DNA of 64,000 nt from Pedobacter polysacchareus (GCF_019802255.1 NZ_JAHYSS010000001.1:643333-707332), one strand, 5' to 3'. Shown: positions 17,505 to 26,902, numbered from the stretch's first letter. The notes: a model not told the origin generated them from the letters alone. Program-made: numbers and translations.

Positions 17505-19484
17505 TTAGTAAGCCAGCAGCTGATCCACCATACCGGATAACCTGCTTTTCGCAAGGAAATCTTCTTCCAGTACTTTACTCATTGGAATGGCCGTATCTGC
17601 ACTGGCGCAACGCATTACCGGTGCATCCAGATCGCTAAAACAATGCTCGCCGATCCATGCTGCCAATTCTGCTCCAAAACCACTGCTTAAGGTGTCTTCA
17701 TGCAAAATCAATACCCTTCCGGTTTGCTTTACAGCAGCACTGACTGCAGTTTTATCCCAGGGCTGCAGACTGCGTAAATCAACGAGTGTGATGCTTAAGT
17801 CAGGATGTTCCGCGATATAGGAGAGTGCCCAGTGTACTCCAAGGCCGTAAGTAATGATGCTCAATTGCGTCCCTTCCTGTAATACATTCGCTTTGCCGAT
17901 TTCCAGGTTGTATTCTCCTTGCGGAACTGCTCCGGTTAAACTCCTGTACAGGTATTTATGCTCAAAAAACAACACTGGATTCGGATCATCAATTGCCGCC
18001 AGCAATAGTCCTTTTGCATCAGCAGGGAAAGCCGGATAGACGATTTTTAGTCCGGGTGTTTTTGTAAACCAGGCTTCATTACTTTGGGAGTGGAATGGAC
18101 CAGCACCGGTTCCGGCACCTGTAGGCATCCTGACCACCACATCTGCTTTTTCTCCCCACCTATAATGAGTTTTAGCCAGATTGTTTACGATCTGATTGAA
18201 ACCACAGGTCACGAAATCGGCGAATTGCATTTCCACCACTGCTTTATAACCATTGATAGAAAGGCCCAATGCGGTGCCTACAATTGCAGATTCGCAGATG
18301 GGGGTATTTCGTACCCTTGCCTTGCCGAAAAGAGTAACAAAGCCCTCTGTAATCTTAAAAGCACCACCATATTCGGCAATATCCTGACCCATCAATACCA
18401 GGTTTTCGTGTTTAGACATCCCGATTTTCAGCGCCTCGGTAATGGCATCCAGGTAACGCATTTCTGAAGAAGGAAGTTCTAAAGGGCTGACAGGTTCAAA
18501 AGCATAGGGAGCGTACATATCTTCAAGTTCAGCTTGAGCATCTGCTGCTGGTTCTTCCTCCTGAAAGGCGGCCTCTATTTCATACTCAATACCAGCTTTA
18601 AAATCTGCTTTAATTTCGGCGATCAGTGATGCTGTCAATACGTTTTCTGCTAATAAATAGCGTTCAAAGTTTGTTACCGGGTCTTTTTCCGCCCAGGCAT
18701 CCATCAGTTCCTGCGGAACGTATTTCGTGCCTGAGGCTTCTTCATGACCTCTCATTCTGAAAGTTAAACATTCAACCAATACTGGTTTCGGGTCTTTACG
18801 GATTTTTGAGGCGATTGCAGCCAGCGTATCATAGACTTCCAGCACATTATTACCATCGATTTGAAAACCTTCAATACCATAACCTGCTGCCCGATCTACC
18901 AGATTTTTACATTTGTATTGTTCGCTGGTAGGGGTAGAGAGGCCATATCCATTGTTTTCAATCAGGAAGATCACCGGAAGATTCCATACGGCTGCCACAT
19001 TGATGGCTTCATGGAAATCACCTTCACTGGTAGCACCTTCACCGGTAAATACCAGAGTTGCTTTTTCCTGACCGGAGATCAGATCTGCGAGGGCGATACC
19101 ATCTGCAACGGCCATTTGAGGCCCCAGATGGGAAATCATGCCGATAATTTTATAGTCCTGAGTACCGAAATGGAAGGAGCGGTCCCGACCTTTGGTAAAG
19201 CCGTTCAGTTTTCCCTGCCATTGCGCCATCAGTTTCTTTAAAGGGATATTACGTGCAGTAAATACACCCAGGTTTCTGTGCATAGGAAGGATATACTCGG
19301 ATTCCTCCATGGCGAGTGTACTGCCGATGGCAATGGCTTCCTGACCGATGCCGGAAAACCACTTGCCAATTCTGCCTTGACGTAATAGGATAAGCATTTT
19401 TTCCTCTACCATTCTTGGGTAGAGCAATTGCGTATATAAATTTAGTAATACCGCATCGTTCTTATCTTTTCTGTCGAACTGCAT
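17505..19484 (-). CDS. Thiamine-dependent 2-oxoacid dehydrogenase E1, fused alpha and beta subunits
   Basis: A 659-residue fusion of the two E1 subunits of a branched-chain 2-oxoacid or pyruvate-type dehydrogenase, which decarboxylates the oxoacid with TPP and passes the acyl group to lipoyl-E2. Residues 1 to about 335 are alpha: GQEAIAIGSTLAM, the TPP/Mg motif GEGATSEGD near 146-154 ending in NNGYG, and a phosphorylation-loop-like segment around FRMRGHEEASGTKY. Residues from about 341 (MRYLDAITEALKIGM) to the end are beta: LMGQDIAEYGGAFKITEG, then FADF and a transketolase C-terminal domain. A Glu/Ala-rich linker (about 305-330) joins them. E2 and E3 are not nearby. It begins 3 bp after lutB, so the two are cotranscribed. 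The substrate cannot be fixed from sequence. Confidence 0.88.
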   Translation of the reverse strand: MQFDRKDKNDAVLLNLYTQLLYPRMVEEKMLILLRQGRIGKWFSGIGQEAIAIGSTLAMEESEYILPMHRNLGVFTARNIPLKKLMAQWQGKLNGFTKGRDRSFHFGTQDYKIIGMISHLGPQMAVADGIALADLISGQEKATLVFTGEGATSEGDFHEAINVAAVWNLPVIFLIENNGYGLSTPTSEQYKCKNLVDRAAGYGIEGFQIDGNNVLEVYDTLAAIASKIRKDPKPVLVECLTFRMRGHEEASGTKYVPQELMDAWAEKDPVTNFERYLLAENVLTASLIAEIKADFKAGIEYEIEAAFQEEEPAADAQAELEDMYAPYAFEPVSPLELPSSEMRYLDAITEALKIGMSKHENLVLMGQDIAEYGGAFKITEGFVTLFGKARVRNTPICESAIVGTALGLSINGYKAVVEMQFADFVTCGFNQIVNNLAKTHYRWGEKADVVVRMPTGAGTGAGPFHSQSNEAWFTKTPGLKIVYPAFPADAKGLLLAAIDDPNPVLFFEHKYLYRSLTGAVPQGEYNLEIGKANVLQEGTQLSIITYGLGVHWALSYIAEHPDLSITLVDLRSLQPWDKTAVSAAVKQTGRVLILHEDTLSSGFGAELAAWIGEHCFSDLDAPVMRCASADTAIPMSKVLEEDFLAKSRLSGMVDQLLAY

Positions 19485-19487
19485 ATT

Positions 19488-20885
19488 TTATGGATTTTTG
19501 TTGGCTTTCTTTTTCTCTTCGTAAAGCTTCGCAAAAGACTTCGGTGCAACTTCCGGCATACTCCGGTATTTACCCCAGGTCTTCTTGAAGAAAAACTTGA
19601 GGAAGAAGTTTTTCATTTTCCCTCCTAACATATCCATTCTGGATCGTTTTTGCATGGTAGTCGTGAAAGCATTCCATCCGATCTCCTCTACTTTCGTATT
19701 TTGGTTATCGGCTACTGCATCTCTTCTATTTAGCAATAACATCTTATGAACGTCAATCTTTACCGGGCAAACCTCTGTACATTTACCGCATAAACTGGAA
19801 GCATTGCTGAGGTGCTTGAATTCCTTCATCCCCTGTAAATGTGGGGTGATAATAGAGCCGATAGGGCCACTATAAGTGGTGTTATAGGTATGTCCGCCAA
19901 TATTTTTATACACCGGACAAGCATTTAAACAAGCGCCGCAGCGGATACAATATAAGGCCTGACGCTGTTCTTTTTGTGCCAGTAGATTGGTCCTGCCATT
20001 GTCTAGCAATACCACATACATTTCCTCCGGACCATCAGTTTCATGTGCCTGTCTGGGGCCGCTCAATATCGTATTGTAAACGGTCAGGTTTTGTCCGGTT
20101 CCATGACTAGAAAGCAATGGCCAGAACAAATCCAGGTCAGCCATAGAAGGAATGACCTTTTCTATACCTACAATCGCAATATGGATTTTAGGAAAAGTAG
20201 TACATAACCGCGCATTTCCTTCATTTTCTGTCAGGGCGATGCTGCCGGTATCGGCAATTAAGAAGTTTCCTCCGGAGATGCCAATGTCTGCCCTCAGGTA
20301 TTTTTCCCTCAATAGTTCTCTGGCTTTTTGCGTCAGCTGCTGTGGAGTCGCATCTAGTGGTGTCCCAAATTTATCATGGAACAGCTTTGCAATTTCCTCT
20401 TTACTGAGGTGCATTGCAGGGGTAACAATATGGTATGGAGCCTGACCCAATAGCTGAACAATATATTCACCAAGGTCACTCTCTAAGGATTCAATGTTGT
20501 TTTTCTCCAGGAAATCATTGAGGTGGATTTCTTCGGTCGTCATCGATTTAGACTTGATGACCGTCTTACCGCCACTTTTCTGGATGATGTTTAAGATCTC
20601 TCTCTGTGCCTCTTCTACATCATTTGCCCAGATTACTTTCCCGCCTCTACGTTGAAAATTGGTTTCAAATTCAGGGAGAAACTTATCCAGGTTCTCCATC
20701 ACCCTCCATTTAATCACATGCGCTTTCTTTTTCGAGTTTTCTAAATTCTCGAACCTCGACACACCCCGCTCTACCGCAACATTATACTTGCCAATATTAT
20801 GATTAATTGTCTTGCGATGCCCTAAATCAAAGGCTTTTTCATCGGCCTTAACCAAAAATTCATCAGATATCTTCATCGTCATCAA
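19488..20885 (-). CDS. lutB: LutB-type lactate utilisation iron-sulfur protein
   Basis: A 465-residue member of the LutB/YkgF family. In Bacillus, LutABC oxidises L-lactate to pyruvate; LutB is the iron-sulfur subunit. The N-terminal LUD domain spans about residues 60-290 (SMTTEEIHLNDFLE, GISGGNFLIADTGSIALTENEGN). Two 4Fe-4S motifs follow: CIRCGACLNACP near 312-323 and CGKCTEVCP near 363-371. Three in-frame ATGs (20885, 20882, 20876) compete for the start; MKISDEF at 20876 is equally possible. LutA and LutC are not adjacent; instead the E1 fusion gene follows after 3 bp. That pairing suggests a joint role in 2-hydroxy/2-oxoacid catabolism, an inference from context only. Confidence 0.87.
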   Translation of the reverse strand: MMTMKISDEFLVKADEKAFDLGHRKTINHNIGKYNVAVERGVSRFENLENSKKKAHVIKWRVMENLDKFLPEFETNFQRRGGKVIWANDVEEAQREILNIIQKSGGKTVIKSKSMTTEEIHLNDFLEKNNIESLESDLGEYIVQLLGQAPYHIVTPAMHLSKEEIAKLFHDKFGTPLDATPQQLTQKARELLREKYLRADIGISGGNFLIADTGSIALTENEGNARLCTTFPKIHIAIVGIEKVIPSMADLDLFWPLLSSHGTGQNLTVYNTILSGPRQAHETDGPEEMYVVLLDNGRTNLLAQKEQRQALYCIRCGACLNACPVYKNIGGHTYNTTYSGPIGSIITPHLQGMKEFKHLSNASSLCGKCTEVCPVKIDVHKMLLLNRRDAVADNQNTKVEEIGWNAFTTTMQKRSRMDMLGGKMKNFFLKFFFKKTWGKYRSMPEVAPKSFAKLYEEKKKANKNP

Positions 20886-20954
20886 ATATAAAAATAATTA
20901 GGCTTGAAATGGATTCCTGCCCGGAAATTACAATATAAGGAAAGGAAGAGGAGT

Positions 20955-20977
20955 ATCGACGAAATATTTTCGTCGAT
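20955..20977. promoter_or_regulatory. Perfect 10-bp inverted repeat upstream of lutB (possible operator)
   Basis: ATCGACGAAA and TTTCGTCGAT flank the spacer TAT. The repeat lies 70-92 nt upstream of the lutB start and about 140 nt upstream of the GIN-domain gene. Fifteen nucleotides of it recur at 16522-16536, at a similar distance before the lipoprotein gene ending at 15653. A regulator site or a transcribed hairpin are both possible. Confidence 0.4.
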
Positions 20978-21117
20978 TGGTCGAGAAGTTCGGCCATTTC
21001 GTCGAGAGGTACACTGCTATGGTCTAAAGCGCCAAAAATCGCTGAAACGTTTCTCATTTGGCCACGTCTTATCTACAAAACAACCTTAAAAAATTAAAAA
21101 CTTAAAAATTAAAAGAT

Positions 21118-21660
21118 ATGAAAACTGCTATCAAAACTCTAATCGCAACTTCTCTAACCGCTATCGTTTTAACTTCTTCAGCGTTCACAACGTTCGCAAA
21201 AGAAAAAGCACCAATGGGCACTGCTGCCGCTGCTGTAAAATTCAATAAAATTGTGGTAACTGGAAACGCAAATGTGGTATTAGTACAAGGAAATAGAGAA
21301 GACATCAATAGTTATAATGCCAACTCAGAAGAAGGTACAAGTGTAGTACAAAAAGGATACACTTTATACATCAACTCTACTGACAACAGCACGATCTATG
21401 TAAATGTAAAAGACCTGCAAAGAATTGATGCAGCAAATACTGCAACGGTTAAAACTCGTGGTCATTTCGACCTGGCTGTGCTTCAGATCTTCTTAAAAGA
21501 TGATGCTAAAGCAAATGTAAATGCAAAAGTAGGTAGTCTTTATACGGACATCAGCGGTTATTCTGACTTGAAATTGAGCGGTTCTTCAAAAGAACATGCA
21601 CTGGTAAAAAACGATGTTTCTAAATTGAACCTGAATGACTTCGTGATTGCTAAACTTTAA
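21118..21660 (+). CDS. Secreted GIN-domain (DUF2807) protein
   Basis: A 180-residue exported protein. Signal peptide residues 1 to about 27 (ending TTFAK). The remainder shows the repeating beta-helix pattern of the putative auto-transporter-adhesin head GIN domain (DUF2807): FNKIVVTGNANVVLVQGN, then YINSTDNSTIYVNVKDLQRIDAANTATVKT, then SGYSDLKLSGSS. Such proteins are abundant in Bacteroidota and their role is unknown; surface or periplasmic location is likely. It is a single-gene unit, bounded downstream by an intrinsic terminator at 21697-21725. It is shorter than typical two-lobed GIN proteins. Confidence 0.78.
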   Translation: MKTAIKTLIATSLTAIVLTSSAFTTFAKEKAPMGTAAAAVKFNKIVVTGNANVVLVQGNREDINSYNANSEEGTSVVQKGYTLYINSTDNSTIYVNVKDLQRIDAANTATVKTRGHFDLAVLQIFLKDDAKANVNAKVGSLYTDISGYSDLKLSGSSKEHALVKNDVSKLNLNDFVIAKL

Positions 21661-21696
21661 TTATGATATAGCCCACACATCTAGGAACCAAACGAG

Positions 21697-21725
21697 AACC
21701 GCTCTAAACCAGGGCGGTTTTTTTT
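21697..21725 (+). terminator. Intrinsic terminator of the GIN-domain gene
   Basis: AACCGC (21697-21702) pairs with GCGGTT (21714-21719) and the T tract runs 21718-21725. It lies 36 nt after the stop codon. Confidence 0.75.
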
Positions 21726-21728
21726 GCA

Positions 21729-21764
21729 TAAAAAATGCCCCTTAAACTTATGTTTAGGGGGCAT
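21729..21764 (-). terminator. Intrinsic terminator of the M28 peptidase operon
   Basis: ATGCCCCTTAAAC (21735-21747) pairs with GTTTAGGGGGCAT (21752-21764) with one G-U wobble and a 4-nt loop. Six A's at 21729-21734 supply the U tract on the minus strand. With the preceding terminator it isolates two convergent units. Confidence 0.8.
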
Positions 21765-21816
21765 CATTTGAATTCAGAACTGAGCTTTAAAGCTCAATAC
21801 TTATCTATACGAGTAT

Positions 21817-23409
21817 TTAGTTTTTTCTGGTACCGTCTTCGTTCTTATCAACTTTCGGGCGGTTGGCACGGTTGGCCAGTTCCCAGGCTGTAAAGTAAAC
21901 CAATCTTGCTCTTTTAGCCAACATTGGGAAATCAATCTTGCTGATCTCATCACCTGGCTGGTGGTAATCCTCATGAACTCCATTGAAATAGAAAATTACA
22001 GGGATACCATGTTTCGCAAAGTTATAATGATCTGAGCGGTAATAGTAGCGATTTGGGTCGGTTCTATTGTTGTAACGCTCATCCAATTGAATATTTACGT
22101 AATCTTTATTTGCTTTTTTACCGATATGGTCTAACTCTGTGCTCAACATATCAGAACCGATGATATAAACGAAATTGTTGTCCTTTTCATGGTCTTTATC
22201 CCCTCTGCCGATCATATCGATATTCAGATTTGTGATCGTTTTTTCTAAAGGAAATACAGGATGTTCAGAATACCATTCCGAACCTAAAAGTCCTTTTTCT
22301 TCACCGGTCACTGTCATAAACAAGATACTTCTTTTCGGACCTTTACCTGCTTTTTTTGCATTGGCGAAAGCTTCTGCTAACATCAATACACCAGTAGTTC
22401 CAGAGCCGTCATCATCTGCACCGTTGTTGATCTTATCGTCGCCTTTCACTTCCGGAGTGATACCGATATGGTCATAATGACCAGTTACTACCAACACTTC
22501 ATGCTTCAATTTCGGATCAGAACCTTCCAGGAAGCCCAGTACATTTTCTGCTCTTACTTTCGTCTCTACTCTCTTTGCAGAGGCAGAAATGGAAACATTA
22601 ATCTCTTGTGTTGCAGGTTTACCAGTATCCGCAATTTTCTTTTTAACGTCAGTGATATTCGTTTTTGCAGCAGCAAGAATTTGATTAGCTACACCAGATC
22701 CGATATAGATCACCGGTGTTTCCTGTGGGGCATTCAATTTTTCAATTTCTTCCTTAGTCTTCATCACCATTCTTGGTGCAGTCAGATAGCTTTTCAAGTT
22801 TTCCGGCATCACCTCTACAGTAGGGTCGATCACCAATACCGCAGCAGCATTTTTTTCCGTCAGGTATTTTACTTTCGCCATCAATACAGACCTGCTGTTT
22901 GTAGAACCGGCAGTCCCATTTGGCTCTCCTGATTTAAAGATCATCACCACTTTTCCGGCAACATCAGCACCTTCAAAATCATTGTAACTATCATTTTTCA
23001 GGCCATAACCTGCAAAAAGAACAGTAGGGGTATTGAATCCAAAACCTGCTCCAGAAACTGTTTGTGGAACGATATAGAATTCTTTTAAAGCTTCTGCCGG
23101 CTGACCATCCAGCGTTAAGATCTGAGAAAGTGAGGTGTTCACCATGTCGATCGGCTGGAAATAATCTCCGTTTACCGGACCTTTTAAGCCCAGGCTTTTG
23201 AAGAAATTCTTAATGTAATCAGCGGCCATCCAACCCCCTTTTGTACCGGTTTCTCTACCTTCATAGGCATCAGATGCCAATACGGAGAGGTGTTTATAAG
23301 CATTGTCTTTACTGATCGTTTTACTAAATTTCACCGCATCTTTATTTTGAGCAGTGGCAGAGCAAGCCATCGTCAGTACGAAACTGGCGTACAATAAATG
23401 TTTTTTCAT
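21817..23409 (-). CDS. M28-family zinc aminopeptidase with PA domain
   Basis: A 530-residue exported metallopeptidase. MKKHLLYASFVLTMACSATAQ is a signal peptide, so ATG 23409 is preferred to 23436, which would overlap rpiB. A protease-associated domain is inserted at about residues 125-270. The co-catalytic two-zinc site of family M28 is complete in order: GHYDHIG, NNGADDDGSGT, TGEEKGLLGSEWY, DMIGRGD and RSDHYNF. It should trim N-terminal residues from peptides in the periplasm or outside the cell. It is the last gene of a tatC-rpiB-M28 run (20 bp after rpiB) and is followed by a strong terminator. Confidence 0.9.
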   Translation of the reverse strand: MKKHLLYASFVLTMACSATAQNKDAVKFSKTISKDNAYKHLSVLASDAYEGRETGTKGGWMAADYIKNFFKSLGLKGPVNGDYFQPIDMVNTSLSQILTLDGQPAEALKEFYIVPQTVSGAGFGFNTPTVLFAGYGLKNDSYNDFEGADVAGKVVMIFKSGEPNGTAGSTNSRSVLMAKVKYLTEKNAAAVLVIDPTVEVMPENLKSYLTAPRMVMKTKEEIEKLNAPQETPVIYIGSGVANQILAAAKTNITDVKKKIADTGKPATQEINVSISASAKRVETKVRAENVLGFLEGSDPKLKHEVLVVTGHYDHIGITPEVKGDDKINNGADDDGSGTTGVLMLAEAFANAKKAGKGPKRSILFMTVTGEEKGLLGSEWYSEHPVFPLEKTITNLNIDMIGRGDKDHEKDNNFVYIIGSDMLSTELDHIGKKANKDYVNIQLDERYNNRTDPNRYYYRSDHYNFAKHGIPVIFYFNGVHEDYHQPGDEISKIDFPMLAKRARLVYFTAWELANRANRPKVDKNEDGTRKN

Positions 23410-23429
23410 CTGGGTCTTTTTCTTAGCGG

Positions 23430-23870
23430 TTAACAAGAAATTTTGTTCACTCTGTTCTCATGTCTGCCACCTTCAAATGCAGTATTTAAAAAGGTAGTGG
23501 TCATTTCTTTTGCCAATTCTTCAGAAACAAACCTTGCTGGAATACACAATACATTCGCATTGTTATGTACCCTTGCCAGCGATGCAATCTCGTTCAGCCA
23601 GCAAATGGCTGCACGGATATGCTGGTGTTTATTGGCGGTAATGGCCACACCATTTGCGCTGCCGCACACTAGAATTCCAAAGGTATATTCCTGACTTTCC
23701 ACGGCCAATGCTACAGGGTGAGCAAAATCCGGGTAGTCAACAGATTGTGTAGAATGGGTTCCGAAATCTTTGACCTCATAGTCGCTAAGAAAAGACTTTA
23801 GCAATTCTTTGTATTCAAAACCGGCGTGGTCGGCGCCGATTGCAATTTTCATTTTTGGGGCTGTTGACAT
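23430..23870 (-). CDS. rpiB: Ribose 5-phosphate isomerase B
   Basis: A 146-residue RpiB/LacAB-family sugar isomerase that interconverts ribose 5-phosphate and ribulose 5-phosphate in the pentose phosphate pathway. Characteristic segments are KIAIGADHAGFEYKE, DYPDFAHPVA, the active-site CGSANGVAITANK (catalytic Cys), and HNNANVLCIPARFV near the C-terminus. ATG 23870 gives MSTAPKMKIAI; ATG 23852 (MKIAIGADHAG) would fit many homologues equally well. It lies 21 bp after tatC and 20 bp before the peptidase gene, both on the same strand. Confidence 0.95.
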   Translation of the reverse strand: MSTAPKMKIAIGADHAGFEYKELLKSFLSDYEVKDFGTHSTQSVDYPDFAHPVALAVESQEYTFGILVCGSANGVAITANKHQHIRAAICWLNEIASLARVHNNANVLCIPARFVSEELAKEMTTTFLNTAFEGGRHENRVNKISC

Positions 23871-23891
23871 CTTCAAAAATATATGGTTTGG

Positions 23892-24782
23892 TTAGTTTTT
23901 TCTAATGGTAGACACACCGTAAAGCTCTTTATTTTTCTTACGCTCAATATTGGCGGAAATCAGGATACTCAATTCATAGAGCAGGAACAATGGTGCTGCT
24001 ACAATTAACATCGTATATGGATCTGCAGTAGGTGTAACTACAGCGGCAATAATCAGGATTAAAACAGTAGAGTACCTTCTGCTGGAACGCATAAATGCAG
24101 GTGTCATCACCCCTAATTTCGACAGGATGTAAATGATCACCGGCAATTGGAAGATCACACCTGAACCAATGGTCAGGGTCATTACTGAAGATAGGTAAGA
24201 GTCAATGGTAAACGTATTTTCAATCTCCGGACTCACGGTAAAGTTGGTCAGGAAGTTGATAGATAGCGGGCAGATCAGGTAATAACCAAACATAATCCCC
24301 AGGAAGAAAAGAAAAGAAGCGAAAGCTACAAATCCACTGGCAGACTTTCTTTCATTGTCGTGTAAGGCAGGTTTAACGAACAGCCAGATTTCAAAAAGCA
24401 AGTAGGGGATCCCTAGAATAATCCCGACCATCACACAAGAGTTCAGCTGCAGGGTAAATTGTCCTGCCATTTCCGTGTTGATGATCTTCGCATCGATCTT
24501 TGTAATACAAAAATCTGAACCTATAGAGGGGAACCGCTCTACCAGTTTACACATCATTCTGTAAGTCCAGAAGTTAGGGTTTTTAGGCCCCATGATGATG
24601 GTATTAAAAATGAAGTCAGTAAAGTAAAAAGCTCCGGCTGTTAACACTAAAACGACTGCTAATGCGCGTAATAGGTGTTTGCGGAGGACATCGATATGGT
24701 CAAAGAATGACATTTCTGCCTCTAAAGTTTTTCCTTTTTCTTTTATAGCACCAATAAGGTCCCTTTTCTTAGTATCACTCAT
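23892..24782 (-). CDS. tatC: Sec-independent protein translocase subunit TatC
   Basis: A 296-residue inner-membrane protein with six transmembrane helices. TatC recognises twin-arginine signal peptides and starts assembly of the TatA translocation pore. The conserved N-terminal stretch EMSFFDHIDVLRKHLLRAL and the FVKPALHDNERK loop are the family markers. The loop after helix 1 carries an insert with two cysteines (MMCKLVERFPSIGSDFCI) of the kind seen in Bacteroidota. TatA/B genes are not in the window. A strong hairpin ends the upstream accC transcript only about 20 nt before this start codon, so tatC needs its own promoter; TATTTTTG inside the hairpin tail could supply the -7 box. Confidence 0.95.
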   Translation of the reverse strand: MSDTKKRDLIGAIKEKGKTLEAEMSFFDHIDVLRKHLLRALAVVLVLTAGAFYFTDFIFNTIIMGPKNPNFWTYRMMCKLVERFPSIGSDFCITKIDAKIINTEMAGQFTLQLNSCVMVGIILGIPYLLFEIWLFVKPALHDNERKSASGFVAFASFLFFLGIMFGYYLICPLSINFLTNFTVSPEIENTFTIDSYLSSVMTLTIGSGVIFQLPVIIYILSKLGVMTPAFMRSSRRYSTVLILIIAAVVTPTADPYTMLIVAAPLFLLYELSILISANIERKKNKELYGVSTIRKN

Positions 24783-24797
24783 GTACGTTATTTGTAA

Positions 24798-24835
24798 AAC
24801 AAAAATACCATTCTATTTTGTTTAGAATGGTATTT
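24798..24835 (-). terminator. Terminator of the acc operon, with overlapping -7 box for tatC
   Basis: AAATACCATTCTA (24803-24815) pairs perfectly with TAGAATGGTATTT (24823-24835), 13 bp with a 7-nt loop. On the minus strand it is followed by a T-rich tail. That tail reads TATTTTTG (24805-24798), an exact TAnnTTTG -7 element, 16-23 nt before the tatC ATG. The hairpin could work in both directions. Confidence 0.7.
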
Positions 24836-24917
24836 ACGTTTTAAATCTACTAAATAGTTTTTGTTAGCGGGAATTTGCTTTGTAACAAGTATAAATCCCG
24901 CCATTACTATGACTTAT

Positions 24918-26258
24918 TTATTCCGAAAACTCGAAAGTTTCCATAAACTTCGTGGTAAAATTACCAGCTCTGAAGTTCGGGTCTTTCATCAGTTTTAAGT
25001 GGAATGGGATCGTCGTTTTAATACCTTCGATTACAAATTCACTTAGGGCACGCTCCATGGTACTGATCGCTTCTTCGCGGGTTTGAGCCACACAAATTAG
25101 TTTAGCAATCATTGAGTCGTAGTTGGAAGGAATCTGGTAACCAGCATATACATGCGTATCTACCCTCACCCCATGACCACCCGGAGAGTGGAAGTTGGTG
25201 ATTTTTCCAGGACAAGGTCTGAAGTTATTGAATGGATCTTCAGCATTGATCCTGCACTCGATCGCGTGCATATTTGGTAAATAATTTTTTCCTGAGATCG
25301 GTACACCAGAAGCTACTTTAATCTGTTCTTTGATCAGATCGTAGTTGATCACTTCTTCCGTTACCGGGTGTTCTACCTGGATACGGGTATTCATCTCCAT
25401 GAAGTAGAAATTACGGTGTTTGTCTACCAGGAATTCAATGGTTCCAGCACCTTCATATTGTACCGCAATGGCACCTTTGATGGCTGCTTCACCCATTTTC
25501 TCACGAAGTTCCGGGGTCATGAATGGTGATGGTGCTTCTTCAACCAGCTTTTGATGGCGACGTTGAATTGAACAATCACGTTCCGACAAGTGACAAGCCT
25601 TACCATATTGATCTCCGATGATCTGGATTTCAATGTGACGAGGATCTTCAATATATTTTTCTAAGTAAAGACCATCATTTCCAAAGGCTGCACCCGACTC
25701 TTGTCTGGCACTGTCCCATGCATTTTCAAAATCTTCATCTTTCCAAACTACACGCATTCCACGGCCACCACCACCGGCAGTTGCTTTAAGAATAACCGGG
25801 TAGCCCATTTCATTGGCCATCGCAATACCATCCTTGAAATTTTCAAGCAATCCCTGCGAACCTGGAATAGTAGGAACACCAGCTTTTTTCATCGTTTCTT
25901 TTGCCGAAGCTTTATCACCCATTGAGTTGATCTGCTCCGGTGTAGCACCGATAAATTTAATTCCATAATCACGGCAAACTGAAGAAAACTTAGCGTTCTC
26001 AGAAAGGAAACCGTAACCTGGGTGAATGGCGTCTGCATTTGTTAATTCTGCAGCTGAAATGATATTCGGGATGCTCAGGTAAGAATCCTTACTTGGCGGC
26101 GGCCCTATACAAACAGCTTCATCGGCAAAACGTACATGTAAACTTTCTCTGTCTGCAGTAGAGTAAACAGCTACGGTTTTGATGCCCATTTCTTTACAGG
26201 TGCGGATGATACGCAAAGCGATCTCGCCCCTGTTGGCAATTAGTATCTTTTTAAACAT
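24918..26258 (-). CDS. accC: Acetyl-CoA carboxylase biotin carboxylase subunit
   Basis: A 446-residue ATP-grasp enzyme that carboxylates biotin on AccB using bicarbonate and ATP, the first half of the malonyl-CoA reaction. N-terminal [16 protein letters not shown], the Gly-rich ATP loop [12 protein letters not shown], the [20 protein letters not shown] signature and [15 protein letters not shown] are all present, and the length is standard. It is the last gene of the plsX-fabH-accB-accC run, 96 bp after accB, with a terminator after it. The carboxyltransferase genes accA/accD are not in the window. Confidence 0.97.
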   Translation of the reverse strand: MFKKILIANRGEIALRIIRTCKEMGIKTVAVYSTADRESLHVRFADEAVCIGPPPSKDSYLSIPNIISAAELTNADAIHPGYGFLSENAKFSSVCRDYGIKFIGATPEQINSMGDKASAKETMKKAGVPTIPGSQGLLENFKDGIAMANEMGYPVILKATAGGGGRGMRVVWKDEDFENAWDSARQESGAAFGNDGLYLEKYIEDPRHIEIQIIGDQYGKACHLSERDCSIQRRHQKLVEEAPSPFMTPELREKMGEAAIKGAIAVQYEGAGTIEFLVDKHRNFYFMEMNTRIQVEHPVTEEVINYDLIKEQIKVASGVPISGKNYLPNMHAIECRINAEDPFNNFRPCPGKITNFHSPGGHGVRVDTHVYAGYQIPSNYDSMIAKLICVAQTREEAISTMERALSEFVIEGIKTTIPFHLKLMKDPNFRAGNFTTKFMETFEFSE

Positions 26259-26354
26259 ATATTTTTTCTTTTCCCCCCCGAATTAGTTCAGGGCATATTA
26301 AGCAATGAGCTGTTGATCTTTCAATTCAGAAAATTGAATTTTCAACAAAACGAA

Positions 26355-26831
26355 TTACATAGGTTCAACTAAAAATAACGGTTGGTCATATTCTACTGGA
26401 GAAGCATTCTCTACTAAAACCTTCACGATTCTACCAGAAACTTCACTTTCGATTTCATTGAACAATTTCATCGCTTCGATAATACAGATCACTTTACCTA
26501 CTGGGAATTCATCACCTACATTTACGAAAGATGGTTTATCCGGGCTAGATGAACGGTAGAAAGTTCCGATCATTGGTGATTTAATAGTGATGTATTTTGA
26601 ATCATCTTCTACAGCAACAGGTGCTTTTGTTTCTGTTGGGGTAGTTGGTTGAGGTGCTGCCGCTGCCGGAGCTACTGCTGGAGCAATCTGTGCTGGTACC
26701 GTTGCCTGAACGTAGGTAGGAGCCTGATTGGTTTTAATTGTTATTTTGAAATCTTCCTGCTCAATAGCGACTTCATTTACGCCCGAACGAGAAACAAATT
26801 TAATAAGTTCCTGAATTTGTTTGATATCCAT
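26355..26831 (-). CDS. accB: Acetyl-CoA carboxylase biotin carboxyl carrier protein
   Basis: A 158-residue BCCP. The N-terminal MDIKQIQELIKFVSRSGVNE is the usual AccB start, which fixes the ATG at 26831. An Ala/Pro/Thr-rich hinge spans about residues 37-75, and the biotinyl domain ends the protein with EAMKLFNEI, Lys122 being the biotinylation site. It carries the carboxyl group from AccC to the carboxyltransferase. It lies 71 bp after fabH and upstream of accC. Confidence 0.97.
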   Translation of the reverse strand: MDIKQIQELIKFVSRSGVNEVAIEQEDFKITIKTNQAPTYVQATVPAQIAPAVAPAAAAPQPTTPTETKAPVAVEDDSKYITIKSPMIGTFYRSSSPDKPSFVNVGDEFPVGKVICIIEAMKLFNEIESEVSGRIVKVLVENASPVEYDQPLFLVEPM

Positions 26832-26902
26832 TTTTTGGTGTTTTTTAGAGAAAACAGTATGTCTTAACAATTATCTAAGTTAAGATTAATTATTTTATAA
26901 AA

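Noticed and set aside
20863..21057. Minus-strand frame of 64 codons upstream of lutB
   Set aside because: It covers the inverted repeat, overlaps the lutB start and has no family pattern; more likely regulatory DNA.
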